Origin: Lautropia sp.
GTDB taxonomy: Bacteria; Pseudomonadota; Gammaproteobacteria; Burkholderiales; Burkholderiaceae_E
Direction of reading: 5' to 3'
NCBI GenBank assembly: GCA_030532895.1
Contig: JAUNKF010000002.1
Span: forward strand, 202,153-266,152
Length of the DNA: 64,000 nucleotides
Below are positions 1 to 9,712 of this stretch, in pieces (the stretch's first letter is position 1; each line of letters starts with the position of its first letter). Below the pieces are notes generated by a model. It was not told where the DNA came from, ran no database searches, and saw nothing but the letters and a program-made list of their open reading frames with translations. A program made the translations under genes and the position numbers.

Positions 1-1152
1 GGTGATGGCACGGGCATGGACATCACGCCGGTGATGCTGAAGGTGGTTGATGCGGCTGTCGAGAAAGCCTATGGCGGCAAGCGCAAGATCCACTGGATGG
101 AAATCTACGCCGGTGAAAAATCCACCCAGGTGTACGGCCCCGATGTGTGGCTGCCCGATGAGACGCTGGACGTGCTGCGCGACTACGTCGTCTCCATCAA
201 GGGGCCGCTCACCACACCGGTGGGCGGCGGCATCCGTTCGCTCAACGTGGCGCTGCGCCAGCAGCTCGACCTCTACGTCTGCCTGCGCCCGGTGCAGTAC
301 TTCGACGGCGTGCCTTCGCCCGTGAAGGAGCCACAGAAGACCGACATGGTGATCTTCCGCGAGAACTCCGAAGACATTTACGCCGGTATCGAGTACGAAG
401 CCGAGACGCCCAACGCCAAGAAGCTGATCGACTTCCTGCAAAAGGAGCTGGGCGTGGACAAGATCCGCTTCCCCGGCACCTCGGGCATCGGTGTGAAGCC
501 GGTCTCGAAGGAAGGCACGGAGCGTCTGGTGCGCAAAGCCATCCAGTACGCCATCGACAACGACAAGCCGTCCGTCACGCTGGTGCACAAGGGCAACATC
601 ATGAAGTTCACCGAAGGTGGCTTCCGTGACTGGGGTTATGCGCTGGCCAAGAACGAGTTCGGCGCCGAGCTGCTGGACGGCGGCCCGTGGATGAAGCTGA
701 AGAACCCGAAGACCGGCAAGGACATCATCATCAAGGATTCGATCGCCGATGCCTTCCTGCAGCAGATCCTGCTGCGTCCGGCCGAATACTCGGTGATTGC
801 CACGCTGAACCTGAACGGCGACTACATCTCCGACGCGCTGGCAGCCCAGGTGGGCGGCATCGGCATCGCACCGGGTGCCAACCTCTCGGATTCGGTGGCC
901 ATGTTCGAGGCCACCCACGGCACGGCACCCAAGTACGCTGGCAAGGACTACGTGAACCCCGGTTCCGAGATCCTGTCGGCCGAAATGATGCTGCGTCACA
1001 TGGGCTGGACGGAAGCGGCCGACCTGATCATCTCGTCGATGAAGAAGGCCATCGCGTCGAAGAAAGTTACCTATGACTTCGCCCGTCTGATGGAAGGCGC
1101 CGAGCAGGTTTCGTGCTCGGGCTTCGGTCAGGTGATGATCGACAACATGTAA
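1..1152 (+). CDS. icd: NADP-dependent isocitrate dehydrogenase, 5' end missing
   Basis: Converts isocitrate to 2-oxoglutarate and CO2 with NADP+ in the TCA cycle, in the cytoplasm. The reading frame is open from base 1 and begins at the conserved [12 protein letters not shown] stretch, so roughly the first 35 residues lie outside the window; the methionine at 16 is internal. Visible family motifs are the substrate-binding [14 protein letters not shown] segment, containing the serine phosphorylated by AceK in enterobacteria, then [27 protein letters not shown] and [17 protein letters not shown] for cofactor binding. The sequence aligns end to end with the E. coli type enzyme. A rho-independent terminator follows at 1290-1324, so the gene is probably transcribed alone or is the last of its unit. 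Confidence 0.97.
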   Translation, partial: GDGTGMDITPVMLKVVDAAVEKAYGGKRKIHWMEIYAGEKSTQVYGPDVWLPDETLDVLRDYVVSIKGPLTTPVGGGIRSLNVALRQQLDLYVCLRPVQYFDGVPSPVKEPQKTDMVIFRENSEDIYAGIEYEAETPNAKKLIDFLQKELGVDKIRFPGTSGIGVKPVSKEGTERLVRKAIQYAIDNDKPSVTLVHKGNIMKFTEGGFRDWGYALAKNEFGAELLDGGPWMKLKNPKTGKDIIIKDSIADAFLQQILLRPAEYSVIATLNLNGDYISDALAAQVGGIGIAPGANLSDSVAMFEATHGTAPKYAGKDYVNPGSEILSAEMMLRHMGWTEAADLIISSMKKAIASKKVTYDFARLMEGAEQVSCSGFGQVMIDNM

Positions 1153-1289
1153 TCACCAGACAGGGGCGCTCCGCTCAAACGGCGTAGCGCCGTGTTTGGG
1201 CGGGCTTCTCCTGAGTTGCCCGGCTGTGGCGGCCCTCCATGTGGTGTGCCGGCCGGGTACTACGGTTTTGCGGGCTACCAGCCTGCTTA

Positions 1290-1324
1290 AAGGCGCTGCC
1301 ATCGGTGGATGGGGCGCCTTTTTT
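1290..1324 (+). terminator. Rho-independent terminator of icd
   Basis: A 7-bp stem AAGGCGC (1290-1296) and GCGCCTT (1314-1320) is followed by a run of T to 1324. It lies about 140 bases after the icd stop, and nothing else is coded between them. Confidence 0.75.
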
Positions 1325-1441
1325 CCGTATTTGTAGGGCGCTCACCGGAATCTTGGGCATGTGGTAACTGTGCGTCTGGCATTTCTGTTTGAGGAAGCGC
1401 TGGCCGTTCATCATGTGAACAGCCGTGCTTTAATGACGATA

Positions 1442-1469
1442 TTGACGACAACCGGTAAAATGTCGTCAA
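1442..1469. promoter_or_regulatory. Perfect inverted repeat, likely autoregulatory operator of the toxin-antitoxin pair
   Basis: TTGACGACA (1442-1450) and TGTCGTCAA (1461-1469) form perfect 9-bp arms around a 10-base spacer. The right arm overlaps a TAAAAT -10-like hexamer at 1456-1461, with an imperfect -35 ATGACG at 1433-1438. The site ends 21 bases before the antitoxin start. Antitoxins of this family usually bind palindromes in their own promoter, so repressor binding here is a reasonable inference. The rest of 1325-1441 holds nothing I recognise. Confidence 0.6.
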
Positions 1470-1490
1470 AGTCGCAAGCAGAGGGCAAGG

Positions 1491-2126
1491 ATGAGTATCG
1501 AACTTCTCGAACAGCCCGGTACGACCTCGCCGGGCACCCGTTATGTGCCGGTAGGTGTGCCGGCCGATGTTGATCCTGCCGTGGTGGCTTCTGCCATTCA
1601 GGCGGTGGAAAAGGCATTGGTAATGTTGGTGGCCGCCGGGCAGGAGCAGTTGATCAGCAGAGCCGATCATCTGGCTGAAATGGCCACTGGTTTGCTGGAG
1701 CCTGGCAGCGAGCTGCTGGAAGACCGGGTCAGGCGCATGCAGACCTTGCGTCAGGTCTTTGCCGAGGGCGATTGGCTGAGTGCTGAGCAGATCAATGCGT
1801 TGCAGGTGCAGCCGCCGCGTAGCAAGTCCCAACCTGCCAGTGACTGGAAGCGGCGTGGCCGTATTTATGGTGTCTCTTATGGTGGGCGGGAGTTCTTTGC
1901 CCGTTACCAGTTTGATGCCATGTACCAGCCGCTGCCGATCATGCGGGATGTGCTGGCCGCCTGGGGAGAGGTGCCAGATCCCTGGGTGCTGGCCGCCTGG
2001 TTCCATTATCCCAACAGTTGGCTGGCCGATGAGCAGGGCAGACCGGTGGCTCCCAAGGATGCGCTGGATCGCAAGCAGACGTTGTTGCACGCGGCCAAGG
2101 CGCGCCAGAGTAGCTACGTGGCTTGA
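1491..2126 (+). CDS. Antitoxin of a RES-type toxin-antitoxin pair (MbcA/ParS/Xre toxin-binding domain)
   Basis: Predicted antitoxin of 211 residues. The C-terminal part (about residues 125-205) carries the toxin-binding pattern FFARYQFD, a hydrophobic segment, then DPWVLAAWFHYPNSWL and a final PKDAL, typical of the MbcA/ParS/Xre C-terminal domain that plugs the RES toxin active site. Before it, SDWKRRGRIYGVSYGG resembles the DNA-binding region of the non-classical members of this family. The N-terminal 90 residues are helical and not assigned. The start is set by GAGGGCAAGG just before the ATG. It precedes the toxin gene by 17 bases, and a palindromic operator lies upstream. The toxin-binding domain is clear; direct DNA binding is inferred. 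Confidence 0.85.
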   Translation: MSIELLEQPGTTSPGTRYVPVGVPADVDPAVVASAIQAVEKALVMLVAAGQEQLISRADHLAEMATGLLEPGSELLEDRVRRMQTLRQVFAEGDWLSAEQINALQVQPPRSKSQPASDWKRRGRIYGVSYGGREFFARYQFDAMYQPLPIMRDVLAAWGEVPDPWVLAAWFHYPNSWLADEQGRPVAPKDALDRKQTLLHAAKARQSSYVA

Positions 2127-2143
2127 TCTGATTGGACTGTGCC

Positions 2144-2845
2144 ATGGCGATCGAGGAGCAGTCAGGTGCTGAGCGGGGGCTGGTTCAGGCAGATGGCGTA
2201 CAGAATCAGCTTATCCCACAGCCTGGGCCAGCTGAGGATTTTGCCGTTCGGACGTTGACCCATGATGATGTGCCGGTGTGGTACCACGTCTTCTGCACAC
2301 GTCATTACCCGCAGACGCGGGCCGAAACCTTTTCAGAAGGCTGGGGAGATACCCGTTTTGCACCGATCTTGAACGACCGGGGCGTGCCAGTCCACACCTA
2401 TTACCTTGCCAGTACGGCCGAGGCAGCCTTCATGGAGTCGATCCTGCATGATGTGTGTCTGTCGCCACCCGGCTTGTTCGAGCAGGCTTCATTGAAGCAC
2501 TTTCATTTGGCGCAGATCCGGCTGCCAGTGGCGCTGCGCTACGTGAGTTTTCATTCACCATTTCTGCCCAGGCTGGGCCTGGAGCGCGGCCAGCTGATCG
2601 ACACCACAGCTGCCTGCTATCCGCAAACCCGGCGCTGGTCTGAGGCAGCTTATCGCCAGTGCCTTGATGCCCAGGCCATTGGATATGGTTCACGTCGTGA
2701 CGATGCTGCCCGGTGCCTGATGCTGTTTCGAGACCGTTTACTTGATCCGCCCTTGGCGGTGTTGGCGGTTGAACCTCTTGCTTCAGGCCCGCGCCGCACT
2801 CAGTTGCTGGCCTTGGTGAGGGCGCTCAAACTGCATGAGGTTTGA
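2144..2845 (+). CDS. RES domain toxin (putative NAD+-degrading)
   Basis: RES domain protein of 233 residues. In characterised RES toxins such as MbcT, the domain degrades cellular NAD+ when the antitoxin is lost. The family's Arg, Glu and Ser positions are visible as TRFAPI, then YYLASTAEAAFMESILHD, then AIGYGSRRDDAARC. An in-frame TTG at 2132 would add four residues; I chose the ATG at 2144, and neither has a good ribosome binding site, which suggests translational coupling to the antitoxin. The first 35 residues are not conserved domain. The gene converges with the iron operon on the other strand 28 bases downstream. Activity has to be inferred from family membership. Confidence 0.85.
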   Translation: MAIEEQSGAERGLVQADGVQNQLIPQPGPAEDFAVRTLTHDDVPVWYHVFCTRHYPQTRAETFSEGWGDTRFAPILNDRGVPVHTYYLASTAEAAFMESILHDVCLSPPGLFEQASLKHFHLAQIRLPVALRYVSFHSPFLPRLGLERGQLIDTTAACYPQTRRWSEAAYRQCLDAQAIGYGSRRDDAARCLMLFRDRLLDPPLAVLAVEPLASGPRRTQLLALVRALKLHEV

Positions 2846-2873
2846 AAGACTTTCTGTTGTTCCACCGTCAGGG

Positions 2874-3173
2874 TCATCGCCGACTTTTCAGTCGCTGATG
2901 AATCAGCAGCCCAACGAAGACGAGGCCGGCCGCCATCGAGAGCTGGCCGAACCAGCTCACGAGGCCCATGCCCAGGCCGAGCGATTGCACGGATAGCAGC
3001 AGTGCCAGCATCAGGAGCGCCCAGCCCGAGCATCGCATGATGAGGGTTGGTCGAGGGGCCAACAGTCGGCGCCAGACATCTTCCTGATGCCGGGCCATCG
3101 AGAGCGCCAACAGGCTGAAGCCCGTGCATGACAGCAGTAACGGCAGCAGGTGGCTCAGGTGCGGGGTGTTCAT
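2874..3173 (-). CDS. DUF3325 family small membrane protein
   Basis: A 99-residue inner-membrane protein starting MNTPHLSHLLPLLLS, with three hydrophobic segments (about residues 5-22, 43-61 and 66-88) and a basic C-terminus. The pattern matches DUF3325, which is commonly the third gene of betaproteobacterial iron-uptake clusters. Its ATG overlaps the stop of the PepSY gene (ATGA), so the two are translationally coupled. The biochemical role is unknown; the neighbourhood suggests a helper in ferric siderophore use. Confidence 0.8.
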   Translation of the reverse strand: MNTPHLSHLLPLLLSCTGFSLLALSMARHQEDVWRRLLAPRPTLIMRCSGWALLMLALLLSVQSLGLGMGLVSWFGQLSMAAGLVFVGLLIHQRLKSRR

Positions 3174-5143
3174 GGCTGGATGTTGGCGGTGGCGGGCTGC
3201 TGGCAAGCAGCGGCGGCTGTATGTGCTGCCTGTTGATCTTGCCTGCCAAGCAGGCGTGTGTTGGCAGATGGCGCCTGAGGGGACTGGGCGGTGGGCGTCT
3301 TGATGGGCTGTGTCGTGGTGCTTGAAGGCGCCACCGATCTCGATGTCAGCTCGGTGCGCCCTTTGTCCCCGTTGTTCCCTTTGGCCGCTTTCGCCGCTTT
3401 CGCACCTTTTGTGTTTCTGGCCGCCGGCAAACGCGGCTGGTGCCGGGCGGTGCGCCAGGCCAGGCTGGCCGTGAGGGCGGCCAGCAGCAGCATGGCCAGA
3501 TCGAAACCGGCAAAGACCCAGTTGCCGGCCAGCAGGCTGGCGGGCAGGCCGTGGTCGCTGGTGAGTGCATTGAGCACCGGCATCAGGGCCAGCAGCAGCG
3601 CAGCCAGCGCCCATTGCTCGACCCAGGCGCGCTTGGGCGGCCGCAGGCAGGCATGGATCGCCATCAGCGCCCAGATGAAAAAGAACAGATCCACTTCGCG
3701 GCCAGCTCGGCCTGCCATGTCGATGGGCAACAAGCGGGTGCCCCACAGGAAGGCGGCCATTGCCACCGGCAGCCCGGCGATGGTGGCGATGTTGAGCCGT
3801 TCCACCAGCCGGAAGCCGAGGTAAGGTTGGGCAGGATCGGGGAGCTTGGCCCGGCGCTTCACCGTCCAGAGCACCAGACCGGTGCCGATCATCGCGGTGC
3901 CGCCGAGGCCGAGGATCAGGTAGAACCAGCGGATCCAGTCATCGGCGAAGCGGCCGGTGTGCAGGGCAAGCAGCACCCCGCGGGTTTCGGCGGCCTGACC
4001 GACCGTGTCTTTCTCGGCCAGCAGTTGGCCGCTCACGCCATCAAAGACCAGATAACGCGGGCTTTCCGACACCCGTTCGCCATCGCCGCGCCGCAGGGTG
4101 ATGGTGGCATTGGCACGGCCGGGGTTGTCGATGGTGATCCGTTCCACATGAGCCTCGCCCCAGCGGGCCTGAGCCTGTCTGACCAGATCGGCCACCGGCG
4201 TGAGGGGCGCCTGCTCGGCCGATGGGGGTGCGGGCGGGCGGAAGCTGCTCAGCTCTGCACGGAGCGCGGTCTGCTGCGGTGGCGTGGGGAAAGCGGTCTC
4301 GGCGCCCCAGGGCATGTACATCAGCATCATCGTGACCAGACCGGTATAGGTGATCATCAGATGAAAGGGCAGGCCAAGCACGGCCAGTCCGTTGTGGGCA
4401 TCGAGCCATGAGCGTTGCCCCTTGCCCCAGCGGAAGGTGAAGAAATCGGCAAAGATCTTCTTGTGGGTGATGATGCCGCTGATGATCGCCACCAGCATGA
4501 ACATGGCGCAGAAGCCCACGACCCACCGTGCCCAGAGCACGGGCAGATAGTGCAGGTTGTAGTGAAAGCGGTAGAAGAAGTCGCCGCCGCTGCTGTCCCG
4601 CACCTTGATTGGCTCGGCGCGCTGAGGGTCGAGCGTGGCGCGTTGCTGCCGGCGTTGCGGGCGCTCACCGGGCTTGACGGGCGGGCGCCAACTGACGGTG
4701 ACGTTCGGATGGCGCGTGGCGGGCAGCGTGATCGCCCAGCTGCCAGCCGTGGGGGCAAGCCGCGTCTGCAATGCATCCACCGTGCGCTGGGCGATGGCTG
4801 GCATGTCGTCCCAGTGGGGCTGCCAGCGGGAGCCGGCATCCCCGGCTGTGCCCTGGGTCTGGGCTGCTTCCGTGTTGGAGGGGGGCGTGGGGCGGGTAGT
4901 GTCGGGGGCTTCACGGGCTGGCACGATGGCTGTTTCCGGCTGCGCCCATTGGGAGATTTCGTCCTTGAAGTAGCTCACGCTGCCTGTCAGAAAGATGGCG
5001 TAGAGCAGCCAGCCGACCAGCAGGCCCGTCCAGATGTGCAGATCGGACATCGTTTGCCGGATGCCGCGCGCTTTGGGAGCCGGTTTGCGGATGGTGGTTG
5101 CGCCGTGCCCCGAGGCAGCAGTCTGGCTGGGGCTTTGCTTCAT
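3170..5143 (-). CDS. PepSY-associated transmembrane protein, putative ferric-siderophore reductase
   Basis: A 657-residue inner-membrane protein. The N-terminal MSDLHIWTGLLVGWLLYAIF segment opens the PepSY-TM fold, followed by a large periplasmic part, a central membrane pair near WARWVVGFCAMFMLVAII, conserved HNGLAVLGLPFHLMITYTG, a second PepSY-like region and four C-terminal helices. The final 60 residues are a low-complexity Lys/Ala/Gly and Ser/Thr/Gln tail. Families of this type are thought to reduce or handle imported ferric siderophores. I set the start at the ATG overlapping the DUF3649 stop (ATGA at 5140-5143); the frame stays open upstream for 123 codons, but that part reads as shadow of DUF3649. 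Reductase activity is an inference. Confidence 0.88.
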   Translation of the reverse strand: MKQSPSQTAASGHGATTIRKPAPKARGIRQTMSDLHIWTGLLVGWLLYAIFLTGSVSYFKDEISQWAQPETAIVPAREAPDTTRPTPPSNTEAAQTQGTAGDAGSRWQPHWDDMPAIAQRTVDALQTRLAPTAGSWAITLPATRHPNVTVSWRPPVKPGERPQRRQQRATLDPQRAEPIKVRDSSGGDFFYRFHYNLHYLPVLWARWVVGFCAMFMLVAIISGIITHKKIFADFFTFRWGKGQRSWLDAHNGLAVLGLPFHLMITYTGLVTMMLMYMPWGAETAFPTPPQQTALRAELSSFRPPAPPSAEQAPLTPVADLVRQAQARWGEAHVERITIDNPGRANATITLRRGDGERVSESPRYLVFDGVSGQLLAEKDTVGQAAETRGVLLALHTGRFADDWIRWFYLILGLGGTAMIGTGLVLWTVKRRAKLPDPAQPYLGFRLVERLNIATIAGLPVAMAAFLWGTRLLPIDMAGRAGREVDLFFFIWALMAIHACLRPPKRAWVEQWALAALLLALMPVLNALTSDHGLPASLLAGNWVFAGFDLAMLLLAALTASLAWRTARHQPRLPAARNTKGAKAAKAAKGNNGDKGRTELTSRSVAPSSTTTQPIKTPTAQSPQAPSANTRLLGRQDQQAAHTAAAACQQPATANIQP

Positions 5144-5613
5144 ACGGCACCTGCCCCCCACCAGACGGTGCCCGCTGCGATCAACAGGGGCAGGGCGGCC
5201 GCCGAGAGACCGGCCCAGGCGCGGGTGGCCGAGGCCACTGCAAAGACCCAGATCACGGCACCGGCGTAGATCAGGAAGCTCAGTAATGCCCCCGAAATGA
5301 CGGCTTCGGTGCGACTGATCGGCAAGGCCAGCGTGGCCACCGACCCGAGGGCTGCCAGGGCATAGCCACCGAAGATGGCGGCCACGATGCGCGAGAGCAG
5401 TGGCCCGTGCCGACGGACGGCCTGGATCAGGGCGATGCGATGGCTGGCAGGGCGGGTGTGGCGGGTCTCGGATGCAGCGCGTGTGGCCGCCGCATCCGTG
5501 GCTGCAAGGCACTCGGGCAGGGGAGGGGATGGTGAGATTCCCTCCGCCTGAGGTGCGGCTGCTTGAGTGGCCGATCGTAGCGGGAAGCGCGAGCGTTCAG
5601 GCAGGGTGGACAT
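5140..5613 (-). CDS. DUF3649 family membrane protein of iron-uptake operon
   Basis: A 157-residue protein. The first 70 residues are Ala/Pro/Ser-rich and probably unstructured. The C-terminal half matches DUF3649: LLSRIVAAIFGGYALAALGS, then a second hydrophobic hairpin and a third near the end, giving three or four membrane spans. It is the first gene of a three-gene operon whose members overlap as ATGA junctions. The start is uncertain: the ATG at 5613 fits the family better than one at 5724, and neither has a clear ribosome binding site. I searched the upstream region for a Fur box and did not find a convincing one. Confidence 0.78.
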   Translation of the reverse strand: MSTLPERSRFPLRSATQAAAPQAEGISPSPPLPECLAATDAAATRAASETRHTRPASHRIALIQAVRRHGPLLSRIVAAIFGGYALAALGSVATLALPISRTEAVISGALLSFLIYAGAVIWVFAVASATRAWAGLSAAALPLLIAAGTVWWGAGAV

Positions 5614-5994
5614 GGGTGCAGTGAGGGCGGAACATCGGATGAGCGGCTCATTATATAAAGATGGTGTTTTTGAGACTGATTCCGATATGGCTTCACCATG
5701 AATGGGCCATGTCGGTGGGTACATGGACAGGTGTGCGGGCGATGAGCGGGCGGCGAAGGCCGTGCTGGGCGTACCCGCCCCGGTGTCGGGATCTGTCGGG
5801 CAAGCCGATGCCGTGCATCGTGTGCCTGAGCCAAGGGCGCTGTTCGACCGAGGTTGCGGGCTTGCCCGGTACCGTTCGTGAATACCAGCGTGCCGAACAG
5901 CAACTATTCATGCAATGAAGTGTGTATGGTGATATTCTTATAAATAAACAAGAAATAGCCCGTTTTCTTGATACAAAACATTCAGGAGTCGAAT

Positions 5995-8277
5995 ATGTTG
6001 GCCCCCACTAAGGCTCGTCCCCACGCTTGGATCGGTTTCACGTCCGGTGACTGGGAGAACACGATCGACGTGCGTGACTTCATCCAGAAGAACTACACGC
6101 CGTACGAGGGGGAGGGCGATTTTCTCGCGTCGGCCACCGAGGCCACGAAGCAGCTCTGGGCCGAGGTGATGGAAGGCATCAAGGTCGAGAACCGCACCCA
6201 TGCGCCGTACAAGATCGATTCGCAGACGGTCTCCACCATCACGAGCCATGCGCCCGGTTATATCGATCGTGAGCTGGAAAAGGTCGTGGGCCTTCAGACC
6301 GATGAGCCGCTCAAGCGGGCGATCATGCCCTTTGGTGGGCTGAAGATGGTGCAGGATGCCTGCAAGATCTACAACACGCCGCTGAACCCGGCCGTGGTCG
6401 AGACTTTCAGCCAATATCGCAAGACGCATAACCAGGGCGTTTTCGATGTGTACACGCCGGACATTCGCCGTTGCCGGAAGTCCGGTGTGCTCACGGGGCT
6501 GCCCGATGCCTATGGGCGTGGTCGCATCATTGGTGACTATCGCCGTGTGGCACTTTACGGTATCGACCGCCTGATGGCCGACAAGACCGAGCAGTACCAC
6601 TCGCTGCAGGCCGATCTGGAGGCCGGGCGCAACCTGGAAGCCGTCATTCGTCGCCGCGAAGAAATCAACGACGAGCACAAGGCGCTGGCCGACATGAAGA
6701 CGATGGCGGCCAGCTATGGCTTCGACATCTCCGAGCCGGCCGAGAATGCCCGGGAAGCGGTGCAGTGGATCTATTTCGCCTACCTGGCTGCCGTCAAGTC
6801 GCAAAACGGCGCGGCCATGTCCTTCGGGCGCGTGGCGAGCTTTCTCGACATTTACATCGAGCGGGATCTGGCCGCCGGCACGCTGACCGAAACCGAGGCC
6901 CAGGAGCTGATCGATCACCTGGTGATGAAGCTCAGGATGGTGCGCTTTCTGCGCACGCCGGAATATGATCAGCTCTTCTCGGGCGATCCGATCTGGGCGA
7001 CCGAGTCGATCGGTGGCATGGGGCTGGATGGCCGCACGCTGGTCACGAAGAACAGTTTCCGCTTCCTGAACACCCTCTACACGATGGGCGCCTCGCCCGA
7101 GCCGAACCTCACGGTGCTGTGGTCGGAGCAGCTGCCCGAGGGCTTCAAGCGCTTCTGCTCGAAAGTGTCGATCGACACCTCGTCGATCCAGTATGAAAAC
7201 GACGACCTGATGCGGCCCGATTTCAACAGCGATGATTACGCCATCGCCTGCTGCGTGAGTCCGATGATCGTCGGCAAGCAGATGCAGTTTTTCGGCGCCC
7301 GTGCCAACCTGGCCAAGACGCTGCTCTACGCGATCAACGGCGGGCGGGACGAAGGTACGAAGGAGCAGGTAGGCCCCGTCACCGAGCCGATCCTCGACGA
7401 GGTGCTCGACTACGACACGGTGATGGCGCGGATGGACAGCTTCATGGACTGGCTGGCCACCCAGTACGTGACGGCCCTCAACCTCATCCACTACATGCAC
7501 GACAAGTATTCGTATGAGGCCGCGCTGATGGCCTTGCACGATCGGGATGTGGGCCGGACGATGGCTTGCGGCATCGCGGGCCTGTCGGTGGCGGCTGATT
7601 CGCTGTCGGCCATCAAGTATGCGCAGGTGCGCCCGATCCGCGATCAGGACAATGTAGCCATCGACTTTCATATCGAGGGCGACTATCCGCAGTTTGGCAA
7701 CAACGATGACCGGGTGGACAGCATCGCCTGCGATCTGGTGGAGCGCTTCATGAAGAAGGTGGCGAGCCATCCCACCTACCGGGATGCGGTGCCCACCCAG
7801 TCGGTGCTCACGATCACCTCAAACGTCGTCTATGGCAAGAAGACGGGCAACACCCCATGCGGGCGTCGGGCCGGTGCGCCGTTTGGCCCAGGGGCCAATC
7901 CGATGCACGGCCGGGATGTCTGCGGGGCCGTGGCCTCGCTCAGTTCGGTGGCGAAGCTCCCCTTCGAGTTTGCCAAGGACGGCATCTCCTACACCTTCTC
8001 GATCGTGCCGGGCGCACTTGGCAAGGACGAGGCGAGCCGTGAGCGCAACCTTGCGGGGCTGATGGATGGGTATTTCCACCATGAGGCCGGCGTCGAAGGG
8101 GGGCAACACCTGAACGTGAACGTGCTCAATCGTGAGATGCTGCTGGAGGCGATGAACGACCCCGAGAAATACCCGCAGCTCACGATCCGGGTCTCCGGTT
8201 ACGCCGTGCGCTTCAATTCGCTCACGAAGGAGCAGCAGCAGGACGTGATCACCCGTACCTTCACGTCGAGCATCTGA
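5995..8277 (+). CDS. pflB: Formate C-acetyltransferase (pyruvate formate-lyase)
   Basis: Glycyl-radical enzyme that splits pyruvate with CoA into acetyl-CoA and formate during anaerobic growth. The 760 residues equal the E. coli PflB length and align along the whole protein. The catalytic cysteine pair is in [12 protein letters not shown], and the radical glycine is in RVSGYAVRF close to the C-terminus. The start ATG has AGGAG at 5984-5988; an in-frame TTG at 5968 is rejected. pflA follows after 10 bases. One change stands out: the usually acidic residue in GNTPDGRR is cysteine here (GNTPCGRR). No good FNR site is visible in the 380 bases upstream, only a weak TTGAT half site at 5968. Oxygen control is expected from the family but not shown. 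Confidence 0.98.
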   Translation: MLAPTKARPHAWIGFTSGDWENTIDVRDFIQKNYTPYEGEGDFLASATEATKQLWAEVMEGIKVENRTHAPYKIDSQTVSTITSHAPGYIDRELEKVVGLQTDEPLKRAIMPFGGLKMVQDACKIYNTPLNPAVVETFSQYRKTHNQGVFDVYTPDIRRCRKSGVLTGLPDAYGRGRIIGDYRRVALYGIDRLMADKTEQYHSLQADLEAGRNLEAVIRRREEINDEHKALADMKTMAASYGFDISEPAENAREAVQWIYFAYLAAVKSQNGAAMSFGRVASFLDIYIERDLAAGTLTETEAQELIDHLVMKLRMVRFLRTPEYDQLFSGDPIWATESIGGMGLDGRTLVTKNSFRFLNTLYTMGASPEPNLTVLWSEQLPEGFKRFCSKVSIDTSSIQYENDDLMRPDFNSDDYAIACCVSPMIVGKQMQFFGARANLAKTLLYAINGGRDEGTKEQVGPVTEPILDEVLDYDTVMARMDSFMDWLATQYVTALNLIHYMHDKYSYEAALMALHDRDVGRTMACGIAGLSVAADSLSAIKYAQVRPIRDQDNVAIDFHIEGDYPQFGNNDDRVDSIACDLVERFMKKVASHPTYRDAVPTQSVLTITSNVVYGKKTGNTPCGRRAGAPFGPGANPMHGRDVCGAVASLSSVAKLPFEFAKDGISYTFSIVPGALGKDEASRERNLAGLMDGYFHHEAGVEGGQHLNVNVLNREMLLEAMNDPEKYPQLTIRVSGYAVRFNSLTKEQQQDVITRTFTSSI

Positions 8278-8287
8278 GCGTTGGCAG

Positions 8288-9067
8288 ATGCCGGACGATC
8301 TTCATCTGCACCGCCGCCATTACCACGGCACGGGCCTCGTCCATTCGGTCGAGTCGTGTGGGGCGGTGGACGGGCCAGGGCTGCGCTTCGTGCTGTTCCT
8401 TCAGGGCTGCCTGATGCGCTGCCTTTACTGCCACAACCGTGACACCTGGGACATGCACCCGGACACGGCCGAGGAGATGAGCGTACCGGCATTGATGAAG
8501 CAGGTGCTGTCCTATCGGCATTATCTGAAAGCCACCGGTGGCGGCGTGACGGCCAGCGGTGGCGAGCCGCTGTTGCAGGACGAGTTCGTGCGCGACTGGT
8601 TCATCGCCTGTCGTGAGCACGACATCCACACCTGTCTGGACACGAATGGCTACGCCCGTCATTACGATGCCATCCTCGATGGCTTGCTCGATCACACCAG
8701 TCTGGTGATGCTCGACCTGAAGCAGATCGACCCCGAGATCCACAAGCGGCTCACGGGCATCCCGAACACGAAAGCGCTGCGCTTTGCCCACCACCTGGCC
8801 GAGCGCGGGCAGCCCACGCGCGTGCGCTATGTGATCGTACCGGGCTATACCGACGATGAGCACTCGGCTCATCAGTTGGGCGAGTTCATCGGCCCGATGA
8901 GCAATGTGCAGGAAGTGGAGCTGCTGCCCTACCACGCGCTGGGTGCGCACAAGTGGGCTTATTTTGGCGACGCGTATCCGCTCGCGGGCGTGCAGCCGCC
9001 GCCCAAGGAGACGGTGCAGGGCATTGCCCGGATCCTGCTGGGTTACGGCAAGCAGATCATCGTTTGA
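8288..9067 (+). CDS. pflA: Pyruvate formate-lyase activating enzyme (radical SAM)
   Basis: Radical SAM protein of 259 residues that installs the glycyl radical in PflB using S-adenosylmethionine and an electron from flavodoxin or ferredoxin. The [4Fe-4S] motif CLMRCLYC (CxxxCxxC) lies near residue 42, and [14 protein letters not shown] is the SAM-binding GGE region. It follows pflB after 10 bases, forming a two-gene operon with its substrate. The N-terminal [20 protein letters not shown] stretch is characteristic of this subfamily, as opposed to the glycerol or benzylsuccinate activases. Confidence 0.96.
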   Translation: MPDDLHLHRRHYHGTGLVHSVESCGAVDGPGLRFVLFLQGCLMRCLYCHNRDTWDMHPDTAEEMSVPALMKQVLSYRHYLKATGGGVTASGGEPLLQDEFVRDWFIACREHDIHTCLDTNGYARHYDAILDGLLDHTSLVMLDLKQIDPEIHKRLTGIPNTKALRFAHHLAERGQPTRVRYVIVPGYTDDEHSAHQLGEFIGPMSNVQEVELLPYHALGAHKWAYFGDAYPLAGVQPPPKETVQGIARILLGYGKQIIV

Positions 9068-9139
9068 TGCTGGCTGCTCGTGGGACGTGTCATCTCCCGT
9101 CCGACCGTGCGGCAGCGCCTCCGGGCCTGCAGAACAAGG

Positions 9140-9174
9140 CCAACGCGGGGACGAGCACGTGCAGGACACGCTTC
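9140..9174 (-). repeat. Dispersed intergenic repeat, copy 1
   Basis: Read on the minus strand, the segment begins AAGCGTGTCCTGCACGTGC and continues TCGTCCCCGCGTTGG. The same order, AGCGTGT then an ATG-like part, then TCGTCCCCGCG, occurs at 36601-36650 and 17843-17920. It lies between pflA and gloA. Confidence 0.5.
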
Positions 9175-9254
9175 AAAGGCATGGCAGAATCCCTGACTCG
9201 CTCAGCGTAGAATCAGCCGGTCTTCGCCTGACTTTTTATGGACAATCGTCAACG

Positions 9255-9671
9255 ATGAGAATCCTCCACACCATGCTTCGCGTCGGCGATCTCGATCGCT
9301 CGATTCATTTCTACACCGAGGTGCTGGGCATGACGCTGCTGCGTCGCTCGGAAAACCCCGAATACCAGTACACCCTGGCTTTCCTCGGTTATGAGGGCGG
9401 CAATCCCGCTCAGGCCGAGCTGGAGCTGACCTACAACTGGGGCACCACCGAATACGAACTCGGCACGGCTTATGGCCACATTGCCATCGGCGTGCCTGAT
9501 GCCTATGCTGCGGTCGAAAAAATCAAGGCAGCCGGCGGCAACGTCACGCGCGAGGCAGGCCCTGTGAAGGGGGGAACCACCGTCATCGCTTTCGTCACGG
9601 ATCCTGATGGCTACAAGGTCGAACTGATCCAGCGCCCGGATGATGATGGCGCAGGCCAGGGTTTGCGCTGA
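9255..9671 (+). CDS. gloA: Lactoylglutathione lyase (glyoxalase I)
   Basis: A 138-residue metalloenzyme that isomerises the hemithioacetal of methylglyoxal and glutathione to S-lactoylglutathione. It shows the two-module VOC fold: [20 protein letters not shown] at the start with the metal-binding His, [10 protein letters not shown] with a metal-binding Glu, GHIAIGVPD with the second His, and [14 protein letters not shown] with the second Glu. The length is normal for a bacterial Ni-type enzyme. An upstream in-frame extension to 8904 overlaps pflA and is rejected. No strong ribosome binding site is visible. Confidence 0.95.
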   Translation: MRILHTMLRVGDLDRSIHFYTEVLGMTLLRRSENPEYQYTLAFLGYEGGNPAQAELELTYNWGTTEYELGTAYGHIAIGVPDAYAAVEKIKAAGGNVTREAGPVKGGTTVIAFVTDPDGYKVELIQRPDDDGAGQGLR

Positions 9672-9712
9672 GGGCTGGGCTTGAACAGCTTTGAACAGGT
9701 GATGAGCCAAGC

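Noticed and set aside
3170..5512. 780-codon version of the PepSY protein
   Set aside because: The first 123 residues are out-of-frame reading of DUF3649; the ATG at 5143 overlaps the DUF3649 stop, as usual in this operon.
5600..5700. Fur box upstream of the iron operon
   Set aside because: Only a weak partial match (CATTATATAAAG region); nothing close to the 19-base consensus.
5960..5985. FNR site at pflB (TTGATACAAAACAT)
   Set aside because: The right half has too many mismatches and the site is too close to the start codon.
5938..7770. 610-codon open frame on the minus strand across pflB
   Set aside because: It is antisense to a full-length, well-conserved pflB and shows no protein family features.
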